Part shown: piece by piece, positions 51,913-60,498 of the stretch | How the letters are laid out: each line of letters opens with the position of its first letter | How positions within the stretch are numbered: position 1 is the stretch's first letter | Assembly (NCBI GenBank): GCA_964488865.1 | Contig: CAZAWR010000020.1 | Location: 1 to 64,000, forward strand | DNA length: 64,000 nucleotides | Reading direction: 5' to 3' | DNA from: MWCO01 sp964488865 | GTDB lineage: Bacteria > Myxococcota_A > Polyangia > Polyangiales > Polyangiaceae | The notes under the pieces: model-generated | Told to the model about the DNA's origin: nothing | The model's database searches: none | What the model saw: the letters and a program-made list of their open reading frames with translations, nothing else | Position numbers and translations under genes: made by a program

Positions 51913-52083
51913 CTAGTCCCAAATCAAGCGCTGTTCGAAGAACGTGCTTGGGTTTGGGACTATCCGAGCCGAAGGCGAGGCGTTTTGAGGTGAGCCGCGG
52001 TGAGCGCGGCGAGGGGGCTTTTCGAAAGCCCCCTCAGAAGAACCTAGGCCCAAAGCAGCGCGGAGCGCTTGATTTGGGGCTAG
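51913..52083. repeat. Hairpin-rich element, copy A, with 20-bp inverted ends
   Basis: The ends CTAGTCCCAAATCAAGCGCT and its inverted partner (read CTAGCCCCAAATCAAGCGCT) match at 19 of 20 positions. Internally the left 50 bp folds on itself around GTTCGAAGAAC (51913-51962); GCCGCG/CGCGGC (51994-52010) and an 11-bp stem GAGGGGGCTTT/AAAGCCCCCTC (52011-52035) follow; the right 40 bp (52044-52083) folds again around GGA. The central 110 bp is repeated at 55498-55654 with two mismatches. No coding frame. It looks like a miniature inverted-repeat element or a dispersed structured RNA. Confidence 0.85.
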
Positions 52084-52144
52084 CCCGCGGGCTCGAACGG
52101 GGCGGGGGCCCGTGTGGTAGAATGCGCAGCCCAAGGAGGCCACC

Positions 52145-52570
52145 ATGGACGACCCCAGGCTCGAGGAGATCTTGTACCGTCTCGACGCCATCGAACAAAG
52201 CTTGCGCGAGCAGCGACACGACGACCCGCGGGGCTGTTCATGCCACCGCCCGCGATACCGTGGTTGCGAATGCGGTGCGCGCTGTCGGTGTGGGGACGAG
52301 CAGCGCCCCACCCGCGCCCACGGGCACTGCCATTGCCACGACCACACGCCTCGGTTCGATCGCGACCGAGACCGCACCCACGGGCCGGACAGGCACGGCC
52401 GTGAGCACGGCGACTTCGACGAAAAGCGCGTCGTCGATCTGGTCGTCCGCTTGGTCGGCGAACGCGTCGAGGAGCTGCTCCGGCGCCACGTTCCGCTGTC
52501 GCCCCCCGCGCCCGAGGCGCCCGAAGGGGACGCCGGGCCAGGAAACCGAACCTATACTGAATCACGTTGA
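52145..52570 (+). CDS. Small Cys/His-rich protein with four CxC motifs
   Basis: 141 aa with an excellent ribosome-binding site (AAGGAGGCCACC). An N-terminal short coiled coil (RLEEILYRLDAIEQSLREQ) is followed by RGCSCHRPRYRGCECGARCRC and, after a short Arg-rich linker, HGHCHCHDH: four CxC pairs plus five His within about 45 residues. A charged helix and Pro-rich tail end the protein. It lacks a signal peptide. The cluster suggests zinc or copper binding, or an RNA/DNA-contacting zinc fold. No family recognised. It lies 62 bp from the right end of repeat copy A. Confidence 0.7.
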   Translation: MDDPRLEEILYRLDAIEQSLREQRHDDPRGCSCHRPRYRGCECGARCRCGDEQRPTRAHGHCHCHDHTPRFDRDRDRTHGPDRHGREHGDFDEKRVVDLVVRLVGERVEELLRRHVPLSPPAPEAPEGDAGPGNRTYTESR

Positions 52571-52594
52571 GCCGTGGCGAAACTGAGGTCATCG

Positions 52595-52728
52595 AAACTA
52601 GGAACTGGGAACAGGAATGCGAACACGGAAGGTAGAATGGGCTCCGAACCGCAGGCGTCGTGACCCTCCACGACACGCTGGCGTTCGCATTCGCATTCCG
52701 TGTTCCTCTTCCTAGTTCCTAGTTTTCC
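52595..52728. repeat. Long imperfect inverted repeat with CTAGGAACT units
   Basis: The left arm (52595-52629) reads GAAACTAGGAACTGGGAACA and the right arm, inverted, GAAAACTAGGAACTAGGAAG, both continuing into similar GGAATGCGAA and AACACGG sequences. A perfect hairpin GTCGTG/CACGAC lies in the middle. The transcript would form a long stem-loop between the CxC gene and sspB. Its composition is AT-richer than the surroundings. Confidence 0.7.
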
Positions 52729-52852
52729 GCACGGATCAATGTGATTCTGTTTAGCTCGGCGCGAGGGTCCGTCCCACGAGCCATCCTTGGATCGCGTGCA
52801 ATCGCGGGCCAGGGCTGGTATGTCGTGAAACCGCTCGACGGAGCCAACCACT

Positions 52853-53473
52853 GTGCAGCCCAATCTTCCCGACAAGCAGCAGGTCATGAACGCACTGTTG
52901 ACGCAAGCGTCCTCGGTGTTCATTCATCTGGATCCGCGACGCGACAAGGTCGTCGTTCCCCCTCAGTTTCGCAAGCACCCGATGCTCGTTCTCGAGGTCG
53001 GGTTGAACATGAGGGTGCCGATTCCCGACCTCGAGGTGGACGACGGGGGGGTGGGGTGCACGCTGTCGTTTGGAGGGCGACCGTTCTGGTGCCGGTTGCC
53101 ATGGCCCGCCGTGTTCGCCCTCGTGACGAGCGAGCAGCGAGGCATGGTCTGGCCCCCCGACGTTCCCGCGGAGGTTGCGGACCGGTACATTCCCCCCTCG
53201 GGCGCTCCGAAAGCCAAGCCTGCCGGCCCCAAGCTGGTGGCCGTCGACAGCGCGCCGAAGAAGGGCGAGGCTCCGAAGCAAGAGGAGCCTGGCATGGCGC
53301 CCGTTCGCCAAATCCGACCGTCGAGGCCGCCCATGTCCGACACGGACGGCAATGCCGCAGGCGTTCTCGACCCCACCGAAGACCCCACCGAACAGCCGCC
53401 GCAAGAGCCACAGGATGGGGAGGGCAGCAAGCCCAAGCGCAAGCTGCCTTCCTACCTTCGTGTGGTGAAGTAG
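52853..53473 (+). CDS. sspB: SspB-type ClpXP adaptor
   Basis: 206 aa starting at GTG 52853. The fold signature is clear: FIHLDPRRDKVVVPPQF, LNMRVPIPDLEVDDGG and FWCRLPWPAVFALVTSEQRG. SspB binds the ssrA tag of stalled-translation products and hands them to ClpXP. A Lys/Pro-rich linker ends in SYLRVVK; LRVVK is the ClpX-docking peptide known from E. coli SspB. Converges on the 384-aa gene with 12 bp between stops. Confidence 0.93.
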   Translation: MQPNLPDKQQVMNALLTQASSVFIHLDPRRDKVVVPPQFRKHPMLVLEVGLNMRVPIPDLEVDDGGVGCTLSFGGRPFWCRLPWPAVFALVTSEQRGMVWPPDVPAEVADRYIPPSGAPKAKPAGPKLVAVDSAPKKGEAPKQEEPGMAPVRQIRPSRPPMSDTDGNAAGVLDPTEDPTEQPPQEPQDGEGSKPKRKLPSYLRVVK

Positions 53474-53485
53474 CTCGGGGGCCGC

Positions 53486-54640
53486 CTACCCGAGGGTGGC
53501 GAGCCCGAGCCGGTAGACCGTAGCCATCTGCGGTCCCGCCAGCAGGGTCATGTCACCGCCAGCCTCCCGCAACCCCCGCGCAAGAATCCGCAACGCCACC
53601 GCAGCCGACTGATTCAGGCTGTCTTGCGACATGCGACGGATCGCCCGACGAGTGTCGTGAACGGCCTGACACAACGCAAGGAAGTGAAGTCGCTCGAGCG
53701 CGATCTGGCGTTCGGGTTCGGTCAGGTCGTGGGCGAATGCGAGCACGGCTTCCGCCGTGATCTTGGAGCGCGCAAGACGATGGCGCGGCACCAGGCTCGC
53801 GTCTGCCCAAGCCTGCAGCTTGCGAATGAGCAGCTGCGCATGCCACGGCGCGAACAGCCTGTCCACGTCGTCCAGGTCCGGGAAACCGAGCTCCATCAAC
53901 CTCGCGTCGCGCGCCTCCAACGCCAGCGTGTGCAACCAGCTCCGGTCATGCTCGGTCAGCAACTCCACCACATGATCGAGGCGAGGCTCGTCGTGGATGA
54001 GCAAGAGCCGCGCGACCGTCTCCGCGGCCTCCATGTGGTCCCCTACGAACTCGAGCAGCCCGCCATCGGGCAACTCGAAGCACTCGTTGACCGGAGCACG
54101 GTCGTCAGAAACGGGACGAACCTCGCGGGCGAAGAACAGCGCCACCAGCTCGACGGGCACGTTCGCCACGAATCGCTCCGTGGCCTCGGAAGAACCGATT
54201 CGCTCATGAATCAGGCGCGCGAACCGCGCACGACCGAACTTCCTTCCACGGAAACACGCGAGGTAGACCAGGTCCGACACGCGCTCCGGATGCGTGAGGT
54301 TCATCGTCGGCCGAGGCATCCCTATCACCTCGCGCCGAAGATCCGTTTCCGTGAGATCCGACTTGCGCTCCTGCACCTTGCCGGACAATTCCTTCGACGC
54401 GACTAATTCCACCTCGACCCCGATCGCTCGCTTGAGCTTCGACGGCTTTTGTTCGATCCCACGCGAGTCCTTGTCAGGCTTCGCCGTGACAGCCTTGCCC
54501 GGGCGCTCGTCTGCCGACGAACGGGCGACCGCTCGCGCTGTCTCATTCTTCCCAAGCTTTTCCGAACGAGAGCCCCGGCCAGCCTCGGACTTCGAAGACC
54601 TGGCAGGTTTGCCTGCACGCCGTGATTGGAGGCCCGCCAT
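53486..54640 (-). CDS. Hypothetical protein with basic low-complexity N-terminus
   Basis: 384 aa if started at ATG 54640; ATG 54755 is an alternative, and neither has a good ribosome-binding site. Residues 1-110 are Lys/Arg/Ser-rich and disordered (SRRAGKPARSSKSEAGRGSR). The rest is a helical domain with strong, non-repetitive conservation-like texture, for example HPERVSDLVYLACFRGRKFG, ALFFAREVRPVSDDRAPVNE and LDDVDRLFAPWHAQLLIRKL. I do not recognise the family. No membrane segment. Confidence 0.75.
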   Translation of the reverse strand: MAGLQSRRAGKPARSSKSEAGRGSRSEKLGKNETARAVARSSADERPGKAVTAKPDKDSRGIEQKPSKLKRAIGVEVELVASKELSGKVQERKSDLTETDLRREVIGMPRPTMNLTHPERVSDLVYLACFRGRKFGRARFARLIHERIGSSEATERFVANVPVELVALFFAREVRPVSDDRAPVNECFELPDGGLLEFVGDHMEAAETVARLLLIHDEPRLDHVVELLTEHDRSWLHTLALEARDARLMELGFPDLDDVDRLFAPWHAQLLIRKLQAWADASLVPRHRLARSKITAEAVLAFAHDLTEPERQIALERLHFLALCQAVHDTRRAIRRMSQDSLNQSAAVALRILARGLREAGGDMTLLAGPQMATVYRLGLATLG

Positions 54641-54777
54641 GCCGCAGGCCTTAATGAACGTGGCGAGATTCGTCAAGGAGTCAAAGGAGTTGTCTGCGAA
54701 ACGCCCGCGAATCCCGGGAAAGATCAGGGTGCCGGCTTCCCGTTCCGGCGCCATCAAGGACAACCACCCCGCCCCGA

Positions 54778-55488
54778 CTACTCATCCATGGAATCACAGT
54801 GCGACGCGTAGACGTGACCCACCATCGTCCCGCCCGGGAAGACCACGTCCACCTCGAACGCCACAAAGGCGGCTTCGGGAGGGGTCATCCTGGCTGCAAC
54901 GGGCGTGAGCGTGACCTGCGTGGCCTTGTCGAACGGATTGGGTGACAGGGAGCCTTCGAAGTCGAGGAGCGTGACCGGTGTGCCGACAATCGGCGTGGAG
55001 TCCTTCGGAAGGGGGACGTTGGCGAAGATGACGGTCCGATCGGGAGTGGGGGAGGACGGGGACGGGCACGCCGGGTCGCCGCCGAAGTGCCCTTCCACAT
55101 GGAGGGTCTGCTCGCCATTGTCCGGCAAATTGAAGCCAAACTGCGCGCGGTCGATCGATACCTCGTCGTTGCCGAAAACGAGCGTGAGGAGGGTTTGCGC
55201 GCAGGCGTCCTCACAAGACTCGAACGAAGGTCCCCCATCCGGAGGGGATGTGTCCTCGGACAGCGCGTCTGGCAATGCGTCCGGAAGAGGCGAATCGGTG
55301 AGAGAGGAATCCTCGGGTGTCGCGTCCGGGGACGACGAATCGGGGGACGACGAATCGGGGGAGGAGGCTTCCAGGGAAGACGTGTCGACCGCAGCGTCCT
55401 GGGAAGGAGTGGACGTCCCCTTCGACCCTTCGGAGGAAGAGCAGGCGGCAAGCACGACGCAAAGACCCACCACGAAGCGCAACTTCAT
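54778..55488 (-). CDS. Lipoprotein with Asp/Ser/Pro-rich linker
   Basis: 236 aa. Lipobox CVVLAACSSSEG, then about 60 residues of Ser/Pro/Asp repeats (SSPDSSSPDSSSPDATPEDS) as a spacer, and a beta-rich C-terminal domain with one CEDAC pair. Such spacers are characteristic of surface lipoproteins in Myxococcota. The start ATG lies 10 bp from the left end of repeat copy B, so its promoter must lie inside or beyond the repeat. Function unknown. Confidence 0.82.
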   Translation of the reverse strand: MKLRFVVGLCVVLAACSSSEGSKGTSTPSQDAAVDTSSLEASSPDSSSPDSSSPDATPEDSSLTDSPLPDALPDALSEDTSPPDGGPSFESCEDACAQTLLTLVFGNDEVSIDRAQFGFNLPDNGEQTLHVEGHFGGDPACPSPSSPTPDRTVIFANVPLPKDSTPIVGTPVTLLDFEGSLSPNPFDKATQVTLTPVAARMTPPEAAFVAFEVDVVFPGGTMVGHVYASHCDSMDE

Positions 55489-55497
55489 GCGCGCATT

Positions 55498-55654
55498 CTA
55501 GCCCCAAATCCAGCACTGTTCGAAGAACGTGCTTGGGTTTGGGACTATCCGAGCCGAAGGCGAGGCGTTTTGGGGTGAGCCGCGGTGAGCGCGGCGAGGG
55601 GGCTTTGCGAAAGCCCCCTCAGAAGAAAGCGCGGAGCGCTTGGTTTGGGTCTAG
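55498..55654. repeat. Hairpin-rich element, copy B
   Basis: Second copy of the element at 51913-52083, same orientation. Ends CTAGCCCCAAATCCAGCACT and (inverted) CTAGACCCAAACCAAGCGCT match at 16 of 20 positions. The central 110 bp differs at two positions, one in the loop of the 11-bp hairpin. Copy B lacks about 14 bp that form the inner arm of the right hairpin in copy A. Its terminal CTAG supplies the TAG stop of the adjoining gene. Confidence 0.85.
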
Positions 55655-56334
55655 CGCCCCAGCGCTTCGTCCGAAGCCGTTCGCACCTGCTCGAGCAGCT
55701 CGCCCGACCCTGCGTCGAACCGCTCGACGGCAGTCTTCGTCACGTCCACGAGTCGGTCCACGTCCGGCCGGATGCCGGACACGAACGGGGTGTGCGTCAC
55801 CAGCCGCACGAACCGACCGACCGTCCCCTCGGGCGTCGCGTAGTCACGCAGAAACTGCACCCCCGAGAACCGGTCGAGCACGGCCAGGACCTCGGTCTCC
55901 ATCGGCGCATCGCTCGCGCTCAGCATCGCTGCGGTTCGGTTCTGCGCGGGCGTGAAGCACGCATAGTAGTCGTCCAGCCGCGACGGCTCCCGCGCCACGA
56001 TCCAGGCGTCGAGGACCATTTCTACGAGCACGTGCGCGGCCAGGCTAGCGTGGCGAAGCCCCTCCCACGCGGGCTCGATTTGCGGGGCGAGCCATGCCAT
56101 GCGCTCTCGAAAGACGGAGTGTCCATGAAAGGCTGCGTCGGCGACGAGGTGGCTGCGAATCCCGCGAGCCAGGTCGTTCGCTTCCTGCCCTGGGGTGGCC
56201 TCGAGCCTTCGCTGGACGACCAGGGGCAAGGGCCTCCGCGCTAGCACGGACCAAAGGTCCGGCAAGGCGGACCCCACACGCGTGAGAGCGGGCGCACCGG
56301 TAGGCAAGACGAAGTCATGGGACAAGAAGTTCAC
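55651..56334 (-). CDS. ACP phosphodiesterase-like protein (AcpH/DUF479-type)
   Basis: 227 aa from GTG 56334, overlapping the radical SAM stop (GTGA). The start reads NFLSHDFVLPTG, comparable to MNFLAH of AcpH. Further motifs RVGSALPDLWSVL and GIRSHLVADAAFHGHSVF match the AcpH pattern of metal-binding His and Asp (GNLLADF, GIxxHRxID). AcpH removes phosphopantetheine from acyl-carrier protein. The match is by pattern only. The TAG stop lies in the end of repeat copy B. Confidence 0.6.
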   Translation of the reverse strand: MNFLSHDFVLPTGAPALTRVGSALPDLWSVLARRPLPLVVQRRLEATPGQEANDLARGIRSHLVADAAFHGHSVFRERMAWLAPQIEPAWEGLRHASLAAHVLVEMVLDAWIVAREPSRLDDYYACFTPAQNRTAAMLSASDAPMETEVLAVLDRFSGVQFLRDYATPEGTVGRFVRLVTHTPFVSGIRPDVDRLVDVTKTAVERFDAGSGELLEQVRTASDEALGR

Positions 56335-57830
56335 GGTCCGCCTTTCCTGCGCGCGGGAGCAGCGGCGCGAGCACTGGGTGCGTGCCCGAGCCGTTCGAAA
56401 GCCCTGCGATAGTCCGCGAACGTCCCCCCGTGCCGTTCGGCCTCGAGCACCGCGAGCCCCTCGGCCTCGCCCCCCGTCGCAAGCACGTGCTCCACCCACG
56501 CCCACCGCGCGCTCGTGGCGCGAATTTCCGCACGACCCGCCACCGCACGACGCAAGCGCTTGATGTGACGCTCGGCGACGTCCACCCCCGCGAAGGGCGC
56601 CGCTTCGAGGGGCGTCCCGAGCTTGGCGCAGAACGTGGAAACCCCGAGCGAGGTGGGCAGCAGCCGGCTCAAGTCGCGCACAAGCAGCGCACACTCCTCG
56701 AGGTCTTGCTCGGTCTCCCCGGGCAATCCCACCATGAGATACAGCTTCAATCGCTCGATCTTCGCCTCCCGGCACGCTCCGGCGGCCTGCAGCAGGTGCT
56801 CGGCCGTGGTTCGACGCTCCACCGCGTCGCGAAGGCGCTGGCTGGCGCCGTCCATGGCCGTGGTGATGGTCTTGTACCCCGCGGAACGAAGAGCGTTCAC
56901 GAACGGGGGCAGCAACCGCTCAGGACGCAGGCTCGACAACCCGACCTGACACCCTCTTGCCGCAAGGGCGTCCACGATCGACACGATGTCAGGGTGGTCA
57001 CTCACGGACGCTCCCACCAGCCCCACCTTGCGAGCATCCGCCGGAACCAGGTCCAGGATGCGCTCCGATGGGACGATGCGCATGCCTCGCCCAGGACGCC
57101 CTCTCATCACGCAGTAGTGGCACCGACGCGAGCATCCGCGCACCGCTTCCACGAGGAACATGTCGCGCAATTCCGCGTGCGGGGTCCTGATCGGCGCCCA
57201 GGCAGGCAGGTCTTCCCCCCGGCACACACCACCCAAGGGCACCCGATCACCTTGCACCGCAGGGACCCACACCGAGGCCATCCCGGCCAGGTCCTCGAGG
57301 CGTCGCTGCCGCGAGCCCGGCGCCAACGCACGATCCAGAAGATCTGCGATAACCCCTTCCGCCTCCCCCACCACGATGGCATCGACAAAGGGCGCGAGCG
57401 GTCGCGGGTTCGAAAACGTCAAAGGGCCACCCGCGATCACGAGGGGCGAGCCCTCGTCTCGCTCGGTGCGAAGCAGCGGAATGCCCGCGCGCGAGATCAT
57501 GCCCAGCATCGACCCCAGCTCGAGCTCGCATGCCACGGAGAACGCCACCACGGGAAACGCGCTCAAGGGCGCCCCCGTCTCGTACGACTGGTCCGGGCTC
57601 CCCTCCCCGAAACGCAACGGGTCGTCCGGCGCGAACACGCGCTCTGCGCTCGCCCTGCCGCTGCCTTGCACGAGCCGGTAGATGGTCTGGAACCCGAGGG
57701 AACTCATCGCCACCCGGTAGGCCGACGGGTAGGCTAGCGCGATCGAAAACGGCGCGACCCTGTCGATGCGCCCTCTCTCTTCAGCAAGGCGTTCGCGTAC
57801 GGTCTCTCGGATGTCTCGGGGGCGGGGCAC
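56331..57830 (-). CDS. B12-binding-type radical SAM protein (TIGR03960-like)
   Basis: 499 aa with a GTG start. An N-terminal domain of about 210 residues (IALAYPSAYRVAMSSLGFQT, LVIAGGPLTFSNPRPLAPFV, VVGEAEGVIADLLDRAL) resembles the B12-binding module of this family. The radical SAM core has EAVRGCSRRCHYCVMRGRPG with C233, C237 and C240. Related proteins occur widely in anaerobes and deltaproteobacteria with unknown substrates, sometimes next to a TIGR03936 partner that is absent here. It is coupled to the AcpH-like gene downstream. Confidence 0.88.
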   Translation of the reverse strand: MPRPRDIRETVRERLAEERGRIDRVAPFSIALAYPSAYRVAMSSLGFQTIYRLVQGSGRASAERVFAPDDPLRFGEGSPDQSYETGAPLSAFPVVAFSVACELELGSMLGMISRAGIPLLRTERDEGSPLVIAGGPLTFSNPRPLAPFVDAIVVGEAEGVIADLLDRALAPGSRQRRLEDLAGMASVWVPAVQGDRVPLGGVCRGEDLPAWAPIRTPHAELRDMFLVEAVRGCSRRCHYCVMRGRPGRGMRIVPSERILDLVPADARKVGLVGASVSDHPDIVSIVDALAARGCQVGLSSLRPERLLPPFVNALRSAGYKTITTAMDGASQRLRDAVERRTTAEHLLQAAGACREAKIERLKLYLMVGLPGETEQDLEECALLVRDLSRLLPTSLGVSTFCAKLGTPLEAAPFAGVDVAERHIKRLRRAVAGRAEIRATSARWAWVEHVLATGGEAEGLAVLEAERHGGTFADYRRAFERLGHAPSARAAAPARRKGGP

Positions 57831-57863
57831 GATGGTCGTCTCGACGGCATGGAGCCGTCCGCA

Positions 57864-58862
57864 TCACTTCACCAGGGGGACCTTGGGCACCGACGACGAT
57901 GCGGCAGGCGCGGAGGCGGAGCCGATGGGATGGGGCCGGGTCTTGCCATCGTATTTGGTCTGATCGAACGTCAACACGAAGTCCACCTTCGTGGTCTCCC
58001 CCGCCTTCACGGTCGCCTTCTTCGTCCCGGATACGTCCACCGAGGTGAGCAGCGCATCGACTTGCACGTCGCCGACCGGGACGCCCTCGATGCGGAAATG
58101 GCCGTCCAGGCCCGTCACGGCGTGGGTGGGGTACTTGAGCACGAAGACGTCGGCGGACATCCAGGGGCGGTTCATGTTGTCCGCAAGCTCGTACTGCCCC
58201 ACGCGATGGGGGTAGAGCTTGACAGGATCGGAGGCGATCTCGGCTCCCCCCCGACGCCCCTTGGGCACGGCGACCGAAAAGGCGGTGTAGCGGCTGCCAT
58301 GCAACACGGGGATGAAGCTGTTCGTCTCGTCGAGGTTCTCGACCTCCATGCGCTGCCCGAAGGTCAGGGTGAAGGTCCGCGCGGAGAAGGCGCACTTCTC
58401 GATCTTCACGTGGACCGCTTCCTCCTTGACGGGCAGATAGGCCTCGTATCCGGTCACCGCGATGAGCACATCGGCGGCCGCACGGTTCTTCCCTTCGCGG
58501 AACAGCCGACCGTAGGTCCCCTCGGCCCCCATGCAGGCGACGGGCAGCTTCAAGGCGACCTCGGAGGGGGCGTCCCCGCTCATGCGCACGGTTCCCTCGA
58601 TCGTTCCCGTGGGACCGTCGTAGGGGGCGAGCTTGCGAGGATTGAGCGCGGCCTCGACGTCGCGGACCGGGATGGGGGCGCCGGAGACCGTGGGTTCGGG
58701 CACGGCGGATCGGGCGGCGTGCATGTTGAGGATGGACGTGCTCGAAGCGCTGGCCGCGACGGGGGTGGGTCGGGGCTTGGAGTTGCAGCCGCCAACCAGC
58801 ATGGCAGCTCCGAAGGGAATGACGCCAACGCAGAAGGCGATCAGGGCGTGAGAAGCTCGCAT
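57864..58862 (-). CDS. Lipoprotein with carboxypeptidase-regulatory-like and cupredoxin-like regions
   Basis: 332 aa from ATG 58862; earlier in-frame starts give a non-signal N-terminus. Lipobox FGAAMLVGGCNS. Beta-rich mature part: GPTGTIEGTVRMSGDAPSEV, a cupredoxin-like stretch (KIEKCAFSARTFTLTFGQRM, ENLDETNSFIPVLHGSRYTA) and a terminal regulatory-like fold (HFRIEGVPVGDVQVDALLTS). Similar two-part lipoproteins are common in Myxococcota. Copper binding is possible but the full ligand set is not visible. It lies 79 bp downstream of nuoN. Confidence 0.82.
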   Translation of the reverse strand: MRASHALIAFCVGVIPFGAAMLVGGCNSKPRPTPVAASASSTSILNMHAARSAVPEPTVSGAPIPVRDVEAALNPRKLAPYDGPTGTIEGTVRMSGDAPSEVALKLPVACMGAEGTYGRLFREGKNRAAADVLIAVTGYEAYLPVKEEAVHVKIEKCAFSARTFTLTFGQRMEVENLDETNSFIPVLHGSRYTAFSVAVPKGRRGGAEIASDPVKLYPHRVGQYELADNMNRPWMSADVFVLKYPTHAVTGLDGHFRIEGVPVGDVQVDALLTSVDVSGTKKATVKAGETTKVDFVLTFDQTKYDGKTRPHPIGSASAPAASSSVPKVPLVK

Positions 58863-58941
58863 GGCGTGGGGTATAGCAAAACCCTTGCCGGAGGGTGGCC
58901 ATTGTGTGGCGCGACGCGGGTGGGAATCGGGGGAGAGACGG

Positions 58942-60498
58942 CTATCGAGCCGCGAGGAGCGCAGCCTCGAGGGTCCCGCCCGGAAGCAGGCCGAGGAGGA
59001 CGACGAGCACGGCGGAGATGAGCAGCGCGGTGGCAACGTAGCCCGAGCGCATGGGCGTGGCGATCGGGGCGCCGGGCTCCGGCTCCTTCATGTACATGTA
59101 GACCAAGACGCGAAGGTAGTAGTACGCGGCCACGACGCTGTTGAGCAGGCCGATGACGGCGAGCAGCACGAAGCCGCTGTCGATGGTCACGCGGAACAGG
59201 TAGAATTTCCCGAAGAATCCGGCGAGGGGCGGCACGCCGGCGAGCGAGAGCATGAAGAGGGAGAAAGCAAAGGCCACAGCCGGGTGGCGTCGACCGAGGC
59301 CGGCGAGGTCGTCGTAGCTGACGGCTTCGGCGCCTCGGCTTCCGCACCAAATGAGCGTGCCGAAGGCCCCCACGGTGGAGACGGTGTACACGAGCAGGTA
59401 GAAGATGATGCTCGCTTCTGCTTCCTGCGGCGCCTTGGTGGCAGCGACCATGGCCACCAGCAAGTAGCCGGCGTGCGCGATGGACGAGTACGCGAGCATG
59501 CGCTTGACCGAATCCTGGCGCCCTGCGATCACGTTGGCGACGGTCATGGTGGCGACAGCGAGGGTCGCCACCACGGGAGGCCAACCCGTGCCCCAGGACG
59601 CGGTCTTGGGGTCCGCGAAGGCGATGAGCAGGACGCGCAGCATCAGGGCGAAGGCAGCGGTCTTGACCGCGACCGCCATGTAGGTGGTGGCGGGGGTCGG
59701 CGCGCCCTCGTAGGCGTCGGGGGTCCACATGTGGAAGGGTACGGCGCTGACCTTGAACGCGAGTCCCACGAGGATGAGGATGAGGCCGACGATGACCAGG
59801 GGCACCGCGTTGTCGTAGGCGACGATGAGCAGGTCCTGGGGCGCCTCGCTGTTGGGCTGGGCGAACCGGAGGCCGGTGTTGGCCAGTTGCGAGCCGATGC
59901 CCGCGAGGTCCGTGTGGCCCGTGGCGCCGTAGATCAGGGCACCGCCGTAGAGCAGGAGGGCTGCTGCGAAGGACCCGAGCAGGAAGTACTTGAGGGCAGC
60001 TTCGACGGCCCTGGGCGAGCCGCGCCGGAAGGCGACCATGGCATAGACGCCAAGGGACATGGCCTCGAGGCCGATGAAGATGGTGAGCAGATCCGCGGCT
60101 GCCGCCAGTGCCATGGCGCCCACGGTGGATAGCAGCAGCAAGGGGTAGAACTCGCCGCGGTCGAGATTGTGCTCCGGCAGGTACCCGCCCGCGAGCAAGC
60201 ACGACAGAGCCCCACCGAGCGTGAGGATCACGAAGAAGAACAGGCTGAACCGGTCGATGAGCAGGTACGGCGCGAGCGTAGCGAGATCAGGGAGGTTCTC
60301 GGGACCGTGCAGCCACACGCCGATGGCCGAGATGGCGGACGCGAAGAGTACGACCGCGGAAGACGCCGCCAGGCTGGCGGACGGTGACTCGACGCGCTCG
60401 TCGCGAAACTTGGAGAGCGCTTCGATGAGCATCAGAAGAAGAGCGCCGACGGCCACGATGAGCAGCGGCGACAAGCCGAGAAGGATGTCCGCAGTCAC
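58942..60498 (-). CDS. nuoN: NADH-quinone oxidoreductase subunit N
   Basis: 518 aa, about 14 membrane helices. Antiporter-like subunit of complex I that contributes to proton pumping. Signatures: FIGLEAMSLGVYAMVAFRRG, the key Lys/Glu helices, and KRMLAYSSIAHAGYLLVAMV and LAGVPPLAGFFGKFYLFRVT. The ATG overlaps the nuoM stop (ATGA). End of the visible nuo operon. Confidence 0.98.
   Translation of the reverse strand: MTADILLGLSPLLIVAVGALLLMLIEALSKFRDERVESPSASLAASSAVVLFASAISAIGVWLHGPENLPDLATLAPYLLIDRFSLFFFVILTLGGALSCLLAGGYLPEHNLDRGEFYPLLLLSTVGAMALAAAADLLTIFIGLEAMSLGVYAMVAFRRGSPRAVEAALKYFLLGSFAAALLLYGGALIYGATGHTDLAGIGSQLANTGLRFAQPNSEAPQDLLIVAYDNAVPLVIVGLILILVGLAFKVSAVPFHMWTPDAYEGAPTPATTYMAVAVKTAAFALMLRVLLIAFADPKTASWGTGWPPVVATLAVATMTVANVIAGRQDSVKRMLAYSSIAHAGYLLVAMVAATKAPQEAEASIIFYLLVYTVSTVGAFGTLIWCGSRGAEAVSYDDLAGLGRRHPAVAFAFSLFMLSLAGVPPLAGFFGKFYLFRVTIDSGFVLLAVIGLLNSVVAAYYYLRVLVYMYMKEPEPGAPIATPMRSGYVATALLISAVLVVLLGLLPGGTLEAALLAAR

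Noticed and set aside
51913..52377. 154-codon minus-strand frame covering repeat copy A
   Set aside because: Reads through hairpins and the CxC gene antisense; no family texture or ribosome-binding site.
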